DNA of 64,000 nt from Clostridium beijerinckii (GTDB taxonomy: Bacteria; Bacillota; Clostridia; Clostridiales; Clostridiaceae). Made by a program: the position numbers and the translations under genes. Location of the stretch: positions 685,501-749,500 of the forward strand of contig NZ_CP144906.1 of NCBI RefSeq assembly GCF_036699995.1, in the 5' to 3' direction. The notes beneath the pieces are model-generated. The model was not told the origin of the DNA, did not search any database, and worked only from the letters and a program-made list of their open reading frames with translations. Shown here one piece after another: positions 28,263 through 37,500 of this stretch (the first letter of the stretch is position 1; every line of letters starts with the position of its first letter).

Positions 28263-28538
28263 ATGGGAACAATCAATTTAAAAGAATCTTCTATGACAAT
28301 AAAAGGAGCATCAATATTAAATATAATTCCATTAATACCACAAAACGAGCTTTCTCATCTTGAAGCACCATCATGTATAATGCTTGACAAATTTAGAGGA
28401 GAAGCAGGTGGATATTTTGATGTATTTAGACACTGCAAACATTTTATAGCTGATGCATATGTAATTCCAGGTAAAAATCATGATATGCATGGTCAGTTAT
28501 ATGACAAAGAAGTTTTTGGAACATTCTCTCATGGATAG
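28263..28538 (+). CDS. Hypothetical protein, 91 residues
   Basis: I do not recognise the family. AAAGGAGGAGTATCAAGATTATG is a strong start and codon use matches the neighbours, so it is likely real. The sequence has no signal peptide or membrane helix; it contains a cluster of His and Cys (FRHCKHFIADAYVIPGKNHDMHGQLYDKEVFGTFSHG) that could bind metal, and another Cys at APSCIMLD. It lies behind its own promoter and attenuator-like leader, between the T-box-controlled YezD-like gene and mccB. A role in sulfur or cysteine metabolism is inferred only from position. Confidence 0.7.
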   Translation: MGTINLKESSMTIKGASILNIIPLIPQNELSHLEAPSCIMLDKFRGEAGGYFDVFRHCKHFIADAYVIPGKNHDMHGQLYDKEVFGTFSHG

Positions 28539-28781
28539 GAAATTAGTTAATTAATATAAATAGAAACAAGTATTAAAAAATTATTAAGGATTCATAATGA
28601 TAATCGTGAAGGGAAATAAAATATAAATATTTTATTTATCATAAAACATAGTAAACAAATAAGAATTATATTAATAATATATAGTAATTTATATTTAGAA
28701 ATAGCAGAAACCTTTATATATAAGAAATAAAGAATAGTGTAGAAAACTTTGCACTAGCGAAACATTAAGGAGGAGAGAAAA

Positions 28782-29942
28782 ATGAAAATAGAGTCATTAT
28801 TAGTTCATGGTGCAATTGATGGGGATGAGACAACAGGATCGGTGAATGTCCCAATCTATCAAACTTCCACATATAAGCAAGAACAGTTAGGTAAAAATAA
28901 AGGATATGAATATTCAAGGACTGGAAATCCCACGAGAGAAGCACTAGAGAAAACTATTGCTTTATTGGAAAGTGGAAGCGGGGGGCTTGCATTTAGCAGC
29001 GGGATGGCTGCTATTACGGCGGTGTTATCTTTATTTCACAGCGGTGACAAAGTGATAATTCCAAGTAATCTTTATGGAGGAACCTTCAGAGTAATTGATA
29101 AAGTATTTAAGAATTTTAATCTTCAATATGAAATAGTTGATTTTTCTAGATTAAATGATGTAAAAAGAATTCTAGAAAATGGAAAGGACAACACAAGTAT
29201 AAAGGCTGTTTTTATTGAAACTCCAACAAATCCGCTAATGGATATAACTGATATAGAAGAGGTTAGCAAGCTTGCAAAGGAATACGGAGCACTTACTGTT
29301 GTAGACAATACATTTATGTCACCATATTTGCAAAGACCTTTAGAATTTGGAGCGGATATTGTTGTTCATAGTGCCACTAAATATTTAGGAGGCCATAGTA
29401 ATGTGGTAGCTGGGTTAATAGCTGTGAATAGTGAAGAACTGTGGGATAAGTTGCATTTTATACAGAATTCAACTGGAGGAGTACTCGGTGCATTTGATTC
29501 ATTTATATTGCTTCAAGGTATAAAAACATTAGGTGTTAGATTAGATAGACACAATGAAAATGCAGAGAAAATAGCACAATTTTTATCGCAAAGTGAATAT
29601 ATAACTAAAATATATTATCCCGGACTAAAAGATTCTAAGGGGTATGAAATTCACAAAAAACAAGCATCTGGCTTTGGGGGAGTATTGTCTTTTGTTATAA
29701 ATGAAAAGATAGATTATAAAAAATTTCTAAGTTCTTTAAAACTTATAACTTTAGGAGAAAGCCTAGGTGGAGTGGAATCTTTAATATGTCACCCAGCCAG
29801 CATGACACATGCAGCAATTCCGTATACAATAAGGCAGGAGGTCGGAATTGTCGATAATCTAGTTAGGTTGTCAGTAGGCATAGAAAATATTGATGATTTG
29901 ATTGATGATTTAAATAATGCATTTAAGGAGAGTTTAATATGA
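28782..29942 (+). CDS. mccB: Cystathionine gamma-lyase / gamma-synthase family (MccB-like)
   Basis: PLP enzyme of the Cys/Met metabolism family, 386 residues. Signatures: YEYSRTGNPTREALE, SGMAAITAVL, the VVDNTFMSPYLQRPLEFGAD stretch, and the Schiff-base Lys in HSATKYLGGHSNVVAG; near the C-terminus ESLICHPASMTHA. Next to an MccA-like partner the most probable reaction is cleavage of cystathionine to cysteine, the second step of reverse transsulfuration; cystathionine gamma-synthase activity cannot be excluded by sequence. Its stop overlaps the next start by four bases (ATGA). AGGAGGAGAG precedes the ATG. Confidence 0.9.
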   Translation: MKIESLLVHGAIDGDETTGSVNVPIYQTSTYKQEQLGKNKGYEYSRTGNPTREALEKTIALLESGSGGLAFSSGMAAITAVLSLFHSGDKVIIPSNLYGGTFRVIDKVFKNFNLQYEIVDFSRLNDVKRILENGKDNTSIKAVFIETPTNPLMDITDIEEVSKLAKEYGALTVVDNTFMSPYLQRPLEFGADIVVHSATKYLGGHSNVVAGLIAVNSEELWDKLHFIQNSTGGVLGAFDSFILLQGIKTLGVRLDRHNENAEKIAQFLSQSEYITKIYYPGLKDSKGYEIHKKQASGFGGVLSFVINEKIDYKKFLSSLKLITLGESLGGVESLICHPASMTHAAIPYTIRQEVGIVDNLVRLSVGIENIDDLIDDLNNAFKESLI

Positions 29943-30853
29943 ATTATGTAAGTGATGTAAAAGAACTTATTGGAAATACTCCGCTGATAAAACTCACACA
30001 TATAAATGTTAAAAAAAATATTAATATATTTGCTAAACTTGAGTGTTTTAATCCTGGTGGCAGTGTAAAAGATAGAATTGGAGTATCAATGATTGAGGGG
30101 GCTGAGAGAAATGGAAGTTTAAAGAGGGGATATACCATAGTTGATGCAACGGCGGGGAATACTGGTCTTGGTATAGCTCTAGCGGCAATAAATAAAGGCT
30201 ATAATATAATATTTGTAGTACCAACTAAATTTTCAATAGAAAAGCAAAAGCTAATGAAAGCTTTGGGGGCTAAAATCATTAATACTCCAGATGAAGAAGG
30301 GATGCTTGGAGCTATAAATAAAGCTAGCGAGTTGTTAAAAGAGATTCCTGATAGCACTAGTCTAGGTCAATTTGAAAATGAAGATAATCCTTTGGCTCAT
30401 TATAAAACAACAGGGCCTGAAATATATAAAGCTTTAGACGGTAATATAAATTATTTCGTGGCAGGTGCTGGAAGTGGGGGCACATTTACTGGTATCATAA
30501 AATATCTAAAGGAAAAGAATAAGAACATTAAAGGAGTGCTTGCAGATCCAGAAGGATCAACAATGGTCGGTGGAGAGCATAAGAGTTACAAAATAGAAGG
30601 CATCGGAAATGATTTTGTTCCCAAAACAATGGACATATCTTTAGTTGATAAAGTTATAAAAGTTAGCGATGATGAGGCTTTTAAGAATGTGAAGTTATTG
30701 GCTAAAAAGGAAGGTTTAATAGTTGGATCATCATCTGGAGCAATACTTTCAGCAGCATTAAAGCTTACTGGTGAGATTGATAGTGGAAATATAGTTGTTG
30801 TTTTCCCTGATAGGGGAGATAGGTATCTAAGTACAACATTGTTTGATGACTAG
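29939..30853 (+). CDS. mccA: Cystathionine beta-synthase / cysteine synthase family (MccA-like)
   Basis: Beta-family PLP enzyme, 304 residues. The Schiff-base Lys is in NPGGSVKDRIG and the phosphate loop GAGSGGTFTG. The active-site loop reads DATAGNTGLG, and FVVPTKFSIEKQ follows, both as in the B. subtilis MccA (YrhA) group, rather than the TSGNTG of CysK. MccA uses O-acetylserine and homocysteine to form cystathionine. With the overlapping mccB it gives the methionine-to-cysteine route, which matches the cysteine T-box upstream and the methionine importer 8 kb downstream. No C-terminal CBS domains are present. Confidence 0.88.
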   Translation: MNYVSDVKELIGNTPLIKLTHINVKKNINIFAKLECFNPGGSVKDRIGVSMIEGAERNGSLKRGYTIVDATAGNTGLGIALAAINKGYNIIFVVPTKFSIEKQKLMKALGAKIINTPDEEGMLGAINKASELLKEIPDSTSLGQFENEDNPLAHYKTTGPEIYKALDGNINYFVAGAGSGGTFTGIIKYLKEKNKNIKGVLADPEGSTMVGGEHKSYKIEGIGNDFVPKTMDISLVDKVIKVSDDEAFKNVKLLAKKEGLIVGSSSGAILSAALKLTGEIDSGNIVVVFPDRGDRYLSTTLFDD

Positions 30854-30929
30854 TTGATATAAATAAATTAGAAAGTTAAGAATATAAAATATATAAAGAC
30901 AAAATTTTGATTTCAAATTTTTTATAGTA

Positions 30930-31030
30930 TAGGATTTTATTATGATACCTTTATTAACGAAGTTGACTAGAAAACTAGAGACTGAGTTTCTTGATTATGC
31001 ATTATTTATTACATGAGAAACTCAGTTTTA
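30930..31030 (+). ncRNA. Copy B of the two-copy hairpin motif, with terminator
   Basis: TGACTAGAAAACTAGAG (30964-30980) differs from copy A only by a paired G-C to A-T change in its stem. ACTGAGTTTC (30981-30990) pairs with GAAACTCAGT (31016-31025), followed by TTTATT. Here it follows mccA, so it may act as the operon terminator or as a leader/small RNA of its own. No strong promoter is seen directly before it. Confidence 0.45.
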
Positions 31031-31140
31031 TTGCTTGTTAAATAAATTTTTGGCAGGCATAAAATATATGGAGTATAATATTGTAATAATATTTTTTGAA
31101 ACATATAGATCCTTAAAATTAAAATATTTTAGTCATTTAC

Positions 31141-31176
31141 AGATATCCTTTTGATAAAAGAGGATATCTATTTTTG
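31141..31176 (+). terminator. Second terminator in the mccA-rnr gap
   Basis: AGATATCCTTTT (31141-31152) pairs with AAAGAGGATATCT (31157-31169), loop GATA, followed by ATTTTTG. Confidence 0.85.
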
Positions 31177-31464
31177 TTAAATAATTCTTAAATGTATATA
31201 TTTTAATTGATTTTTTTAATTGATAACTTTATTTGAGTATTTGTAGTAACAGAATTTTAAATAAAATTTATCATTGCATCATATATAAATAGCTCAAATA
31301 CTACTATTTTTTTATTAACTAAACTATAGTATATAAATAAATTAGAATATATATGTCAATACTAATATTAAAATAAGATAAAATCTATATTGTACAAGGT
31401 TATTGTGGTAGTATATAGGTATATAGGAATAAAATATAGTAATAGTATAATGGAGGAAGAAATT
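31177..31464 (+). other. Region upstream of rnr with interleaved pairing
   Basis: ATTTGAG near 31231 can pair with CTCAAAT near 31293, while GTAGTA near 31242 can pair with TACTAC near 31300, followed by TTTTTTT. The two pairings interleave, so they would form a pseudoknot or compete. No ORF is credible. The rnr promoter presumably lies in the last 150 bp. Confidence 0.4.
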
Positions 31465-33672
31465 ATGGGAATAAAACAAACATTAGCAAGTTTTATGAAA
31501 GAACCTGCATATAGGCCAATGGACATTGAAGAGTTAATTGCTGTATTTGATATAAAGAAAAATGAATATAATGCGTTTAAAAAGACTTTAAGAACTATGG
31601 AAGATGAAGGATTTATTATAAGAACTAAAAAAGACAAGTATATGATAGCTAACGCGAATCATGAAGAAGAAGGTCTTATTATAGGATCGCTTCAATCACA
31701 TTCAAAAGGTTTTGGATTTTTAATTCCAGAAGAAGAGGGACAAAAAGACGTATTTATACCAAGCAATTGTATAAATGGAGCTATGAATGGTGATAAAATA
31801 TCTGTTAGAGTAACAAGAGAAGATACAAAGACCAAGAAAAGAGAAGGAGAAGTAGTCGAAATTATTGAAAGAAACACTACTAGAATAGTAGGTGTATATG
31901 AAGATTCTAAGAATTTTGGTTTTGTAGTTTCTGAGGATCCAAGAATATCTAAAGATGTATTCATCTCAAAGAAGGATAGGAATGGTGCCAAGGATGGAGA
32001 TGTTGTTACAGTTAAGATAACAAAATGGCCTGAGGAAAATAGAAAGGCTGAAGGAGTTGTAACAGAGGTTTTAGGAAGAAAAGGTGACAGAGGAATAGAT
32101 ATTCTAATGATAATTAAAAAACTTGGACTTCCAGAAGAATTTAGTGAAAAAGTTCAAAAATATGCGGAAGGTATTTCTGAGGAAATTGATGAAGAAGAAT
32201 ATAAAGGCAGAAGAGATTTAAGAGATTTGAGAATGGTCACAATAGATGGTGAAGATGCTAAGGACTTAGATGATGCTGTATCTATCGAAAAATTAAGTAA
32301 TGGCAACTTTAAACTAGGAGTTCATATTGCCGATGTAACACACTATGTAAAGGAAAATAGTCCATTAGACAAGGAAGCATTAAAAAGAGCAACATCAGTT
32401 TATTTAATAGATAGAGTTGTTCCAATGTTACCTAGAAAATTATCTAATGGAATATGTTCGTTAAACCCTAGAGTGGATAGATTAACATTAACTTGCTTTA
32501 TGGAGATAGACCATAAAGGAAAAGTTGTAGACCATGAAATTGTAGAATCTGTAATAAAAACTAATGAGAGAATGACATACAAAGATGTTACAAAGATATT
32601 AAGAGATAATGATGAAGAACTTATAAAAAGATATGATTATCTTGTTGATGACTTTAAAATGATGGAAGAGCTATGCGGTATATTGAGAAATAAGAGAACC
32701 AAAAGAGGTGCTATCGATTTTGAAATAGCAGAAGCTAAGATAACACTTAACGATTTAGGAAAACCAATTGAAATTAAACCATATGATCGTGAAATATCAA
32801 ATAGGATGATAGAAGAATTTATGTTAGCAGCAAATGAGACAGTTGCAGAGCATATGTTTGGTACTCATATACCTTTTGTATACAGAATCCATGAGAGCCC
32901 AGATGAAGAGAAATTAGCTAAATTTAAAGAATTTGTTTATAATTTAGGATATGCTATCCAATGGACAGAAGAAATAAGACCAAAAAGTTTTCAAGAGATT
33001 CTAGAAAAGGTTAAAGGAAAAAACGAAGAAACAGTTGTAAGTACACTACTATTAAGGTCTATGATGCAGGCGAGATATGCGCCAGAGTGCAGTGGACATT
33101 TTGGGCTTGCAGCTCAGTATTATTGCCACTTCACTTCACCAATAAGAAGATATCCTGATTTACAAATTCATAGAATCATAAAAGAATATTTGCATGGAGA
33201 AGTAGATGGAACTAGAATAAATAAATTAAAAAATATAGTAGGTTATGCAGCTAAACAATCTTCTGAAATGGAAAGAAAGGCTCAAGATGCAGAAAGAGAA
33301 GTTGATGATCTTAAAAAAGCTGAATATATGCAAGAGAGAATTGGTCAAGAATTCGAAGGAATTATATCTTCAGTTACATCTTTTGGAGTATTCGTTGAGT
33401 TACCAAATACAATTGAAGGTTTAGTTCATATAACAGATTTAGACGATGATTATTATATATTCAATGAAGCAAATCTAAGCTTGATTGGTGAAAGAACTAA
33501 AAAGTTATATAAACTTGGAGATAAAGTAAAAGTAGAATGCGTTAATGTAGATATAACAAATAGAGAGATATTTTTTAAGATTACACAAGAGCCAAAGAGA
33601 GAAGAAACAGATAAAGATTTTGAATCAGAAGGAAAAATTAGCGAAGTAGAAAGAGAGCTAGTTGAAGTATAA
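31465..33672 (+). CDS. rnr: Ribonuclease R
   Basis: Processive 3'-5' exoribonuclease for structured RNA, also active in stalled-ribosome mRNA decay with tmRNA/SmpB. From the ATG at 31465 (GGAGGA 7 nt upstream) it has 735 residues: winged-helix N-terminus, two cold-shock domains (GFGFLIPEEEGQKDVFIP; NFGFVVSEDPRISKDVFI), the RNB catalytic domain with the metal ligands in VTIDGEDAKDLDDAVS, and a C-terminal S1 domain (FEGIISSVTSFGVFVELPNTIEGLVH). An upstream in-frame TTG at 31390 would add an unlikely AT-rich extension. smpB follows after 148 bp, the conserved order. Confidence 0.96.
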   Translation: MGIKQTLASFMKEPAYRPMDIEELIAVFDIKKNEYNAFKKTLRTMEDEGFIIRTKKDKYMIANANHEEEGLIIGSLQSHSKGFGFLIPEEEGQKDVFIPSNCINGAMNGDKISVRVTREDTKTKKREGEVVEIIERNTTRIVGVYEDSKNFGFVVSEDPRISKDVFISKKDRNGAKDGDVVTVKITKWPEENRKAEGVVTEVLGRKGDRGIDILMIIKKLGLPEEFSEKVQKYAEGISEEIDEEEYKGRRDLRDLRMVTIDGEDAKDLDDAVSIEKLSNGNFKLGVHIADVTHYVKENSPLDKEALKRATSVYLIDRVVPMLPRKLSNGICSLNPRVDRLTLTCFMEIDHKGKVVDHEIVESVIKTNERMTYKDVTKILRDNDEELIKRYDYLVDDFKMMEELCGILRNKRTKRGAIDFEIAEAKITLNDLGKPIEIKPYDREISNRMIEEFMLAANETVAEHMFGTHIPFVYRIHESPDEEKLAKFKEFVYNLGYAIQWTEEIRPKSFQEILEKVKGKNEETVVSTLLLRSMMQARYAPECSGHFGLAAQYYCHFTSPIRRYPDLQIHRIIKEYLHGEVDGTRINKLKNIVGYAAKQSSEMERKAQDAEREVDDLKKAEYMQERIGQEFEGIISSVTSFGVFVELPNTIEGLVHITDLDDDYYIFNEANLSLIGERTKKLYKLGDKVKVECVNVDITNREIFFKITQEPKREETDKDFESEGKISEVERELVEV

Positions 33673-33716
33673 GATATGATTTTAATATTCTGAAGGAGCA
33701 AAAATTTGTGCGTATA

Positions 33717-33759
33717 AACTTATTTTGAGTGTTGATATCAGCAATGCTCAAAATAAGTT
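33717..33759 (+). terminator. Perfect hairpin between rnr and smpB
   Basis: AACTTATTTTGAG (33717-33729) pairs perfectly with CTCAAAATAAGTT (33747-33759). The absence of a U-tract makes attenuation or RNA processing more likely than full termination. Confidence 0.5.
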
Positions 33760-33820
33760 GATTTACAGAAATGGGTATAATATAATTTTAGTAGAAATAT
33801 AACCATAGCGGGTGATTATG

Positions 33821-34291
33821 ATGGCAAGAAAAAGAAATGAGAATTCATTAGCAGAAAATAGAAAAGCAAGGCATGACTATTTTGTAGAAGAAGCAATGGA
33901 AGCAGGATTGGTTTTAGTTGGGACAGAGGTTAAGTCAATACGAAATGGAAGAGTGAATCTTAAAGACTGTTATGCAGATATATATAATGGTGAAATATTT
34001 GTAAAAAATATGCACATATCTCCTTATGAACAAGGAAATATATTTAATGTAGATCCATTAAGAGAGAGAAAATTACTTCTTCGTAGAGATGAAATAAGAA
34101 GGCTTGATGGTTTAGTGTCTAGAGATGGATATACCTTAATACCTCTATCATTGTATTTGAAGGACGGAAAAGTTAAAGTTGCGCTTGGAGTTTGTAAAGG
34201 TAAGAAAAATTATGATAAGAGAGATTCTATGTTAGAAAAAGCTCATAAGAGGGACATGGATAGGGCAATTAAGGAAAAAAATAAATATTAA
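33821..34291 (+). CDS. smpB: SsrA-binding protein SmpB
   Basis: tmRNA-binding protein needed for trans-translation. Beta-barrel with [41 protein letters not shown] and a basic C-terminal tail ([31 protein letters not shown]) that occupies the ribosomal A-site path. 156 residues from the ATG at 33821; the adjacent ATG at 33818 is possible, while the GTG at 33812 is part of the GGGTGA ribosome site. The tmRNA gene itself, often next to smpB, is not in the following sequence. Confidence 0.96.
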   Translation: MARKRNENSLAENRKARHDYFVEEAMEAGLVLVGTEVKSIRNGRVNLKDCYADIYNGEIFVKNMHISPYEQGNIFNVDPLRERKLLLRRDEIRRLDGLVSRDGYTLIPLSLYLKDGKVKVALGVCKGKKNYDKRDSMLEKAHKRDMDRAIKEKNKY

Positions 34292-34300
34292 TTAAGCATG

Positions 34301-34338
34301 CTACCGAAAGTATAAAAATATTTTTGGTAGTTTTTTAT
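34301..34338 (+). terminator. Terminator after smpB
   Basis: CTACCGAAAG (34301-34310) pairs with TTTTTGGTAG (34321-34330) through wobbles, followed by TTTTTTATTT. Confidence 0.8.
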
Positions 34339-34509
34339 TTGTTTAAAACACAAGATAATATGAGGTTGTTAGATAAAATTATTATAGAAATAATCTGAAT
34401 AATAAATGGGTGACATTTACAATAAATAGACTATTGCAAAAATATGTGTCATATAATTTTTTGTGAGTAATAATATGTAAATGAGATTAGTATTAAGGGG
34501 GAAATAATT

Positions 34510-37500
34510 GTGAAAAAACTTCCAAAGTTCAGAAAAGTTATATCAATTTTTACTAGCTTATTCTTTATAATTACTTTATTTAGCTCATTTTCTATAAGAG
34601 TTTATGCAACTGAGAATGAAAAAATATTTGACGTTATCGAAATTACTGATTTTCATGGATCACTTAATGATTCATCAGGAAATCAAGTTGCAGGGGTTTT
34701 AGCAGATAGAGTAGAAAAAGTGAAAGAGTCTAATAAAGATAGGACATTGATTTTAGGTGGAGGTGATTTGTATCAAGGGTCTGCAACATCAAATATCATG
34801 AAAGGGGTTCCTGTTCAGGAGACTATGTCTAAGATTGGAATGGAGATAACAACTCTTGGAAATCATGAGTTTGATTGGGGATTGGATACAACCACAAATA
34901 CAACAATGAAAGGCGCAGCATATTCAATAGTCTGCAGCAATCTTTACGATAAGAAGACTGGCAAGCGTGTATTTGATCCATATAAAATTATAACTAAAGA
35001 TGGAATAAAGATTGCCGTTATAGGCGGAATAACAAGAGAAACAGAGACGAGTGTATCACCTAAATTTGTGAGTGACTATAAATTTACAGATCTTGCAAGT
35101 GAAATAAATCCTATTGCACTACAAATAAAGAAAGATAAATTGGCAGATGTAGTAATTGTATTGGTGCATGAAGGTGATAAGGGTGATAATGCAACAGGGC
35201 CAGTATTTGATTTAGCTAATAATCTTCAGAATGTAGATGCTGTGTTTGGCGGACATAGTCATACTAAAACTGCTGCGATTGCTAAAAATACCAATATCCC
35301 AGTATATATTGCGGGATCAAACGGTAAAGGATATATAGATGCTAAATTCAAGGTGACTAGTGATAATAAAATCGTATTTAATCAGCCAAGTCTTGAAACA
35401 AGTTATGTGGCATTAGATAATGACAAGGGGTATAAAACTGGAACACCACAAACAGACAGTGAAGTTGATAAAATTGTAAATAGTGCTAATAAACAAATAG
35501 AGCCAATGACGAATGAAGTTATTGGGTATAATATAGAAAAAGATTTAACAAGAAAATTAGATGCTTCTCCATATGGATCATCAGTTTTAGGAAATTGGGC
35601 ATCTGATGTTACAAGAAGTTCTATTAAAGCTGATGTTGGATTTCAAAACAATGGAGGTCTTAGAATAGATATTCCACAAGGAAATATTACAGTCGGAACT
35701 ATGTGGCAGTTTATGCCTTTTGATAACACAATTTATAAATTAAGCATGACAAAGTCTCAATTAAAGGAAGTTCTAGAGCAGGCTGTTGCGGATAACAGCA
35801 AGGGGTTACAGGTATCGGGAATTAAATTTAGCTATGATTCAAATCTTCCATCAGGCCAAAGAGTTAAATCTATCACAAAAGAAGATGGAACTCCTATTAG
35901 TGATAACGAAAGTTTATCAGTTGCAGTTCCAGATTTTGTGGCTCAAGGAGGAGATTCGTTTACTGCATTTACAAAGTACGGTGGATTAGATGTTAAAAAT
36001 GATACTCATGTTTTAGTAAGAGATGCATTTATAGATTGGTGTAAAGAAAATAAAGATAAAAATGATAAAAATACAATACCTAATACTGATATACCAAGAA
36101 TGGTTAATATATCTAGTTCAATAACTTTATTAGCAACAACAGATGTTCATGGTACAGTTTTAAACTATGATTATGGAACAGGGAAAGCACCATCTAAAGC
36201 ACAGGGATTAGCTAAAGTTTCATCATATGTTAAAAGTGTAAGAGAAAATAATAATAATGTGATGCTAATTGATAATGGAGACACAATTCAAGGAACACCA
36301 CTATCATATTACTATGATATTTTAGATACTACTTTAGAGCACCCTATGGCAAAGGTTATGGGGGCCATGAAGTATGATTCGTGGACACTAGGAAATCATG
36401 AATTCAATTATGGATTAGATGTATTAAATAGAGTAATTAAAGACTATAAATCAGAAGGTATAGCAGTACTTGGAGCTAATATATATAAGAAAGATTCAAC
36501 AAATTTTGTAGATCCATATATAATGAAAAGTTTTTATGTTAATGGTAAAGAAGTCAAAGTAGCGGTTATAGGTTTAGAAAATAAATGCATACCAAGTTGG
36601 GAAGATAAAAAACATTATGATGGATTGGTATTTAATGATCTTGTAGATGAATCTAAAAAGTGGGTTAAAGAAGTAAAAGCCAAGGGCGCAGATGTTGTTA
36701 TAATATCAGCACATAGTGGTCAAGAGAGTGATGCAGATGTTATACCAGAAAATGAAATTAATGCAATAGCGACACAAGTTGATGGAATAGATGCAATTAT
36801 GGCAGGTCACACACATTTAAAAGTAAATGATCTAACTAAGAAGAATCCAGAAGGTAAAGTTGTTCCAATAGTTGAGTCAACTAAGGGAGCTACAGGTTTG
36901 GCACAAGTGGATATGAACTTTGATGGAAATGCAAAGCTTATAGGAATTTCAACAAAAAACATTGTTATCGATAATAGCATAGTAGATGATCAGGAGATTG
37001 TCGATTTAATTAAACCTTATGAAGATACAACATTAAAATATGTAGATACAAAAATAGGAACTTCAACTGGAGAATTTACAGGAAGTGGACAGTTAACTGA
37101 GCCTACTGCAATTATGGAGCTCATTAATAAAGTACAAAAAGAAAGTGCTGGGACTCAATTATCAATTGCGGCACCATTAAGTTCTGGAGCATATATACCT
37201 CAAGGGGATGTTACAATAAAAGATATGATGGCAGTATATGTATTTGAAAACTTTTTGTATGGAGTAAAAATGACAGGAAAGCAATTGAAGGATTGGATGG
37301 AATATTCAGTTAGATATTATGCTCAAACAACAGGGGATAATGCAGCAGTAATAAAAGATCCAATATTAAATATTCCAGATTATAACTTGGATCAATTATA
37401 TGGTGCAACATATGATATTGATTTAACACAGCCTGCATGTACTATCGGTAAGGAAACAGGAAGAGTAATATCAGGAAATAGAATAAAGAATTTAAAGGTT

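Noticed and set aside
29939..30853. Plain cysteine synthase (CysK) as the product name
   Set aside because: The active-site loop reads TAGNTG rather than TSGNTG, and it overlaps an MccB-type gene, so MccA is preferred.
34292..34509. tmRNA gene (ssrA) expected after smpB
   Set aside because: The spacer is short, AT-rich and shows only a terminator; no tRNA-like ends or tag sequence were seen.
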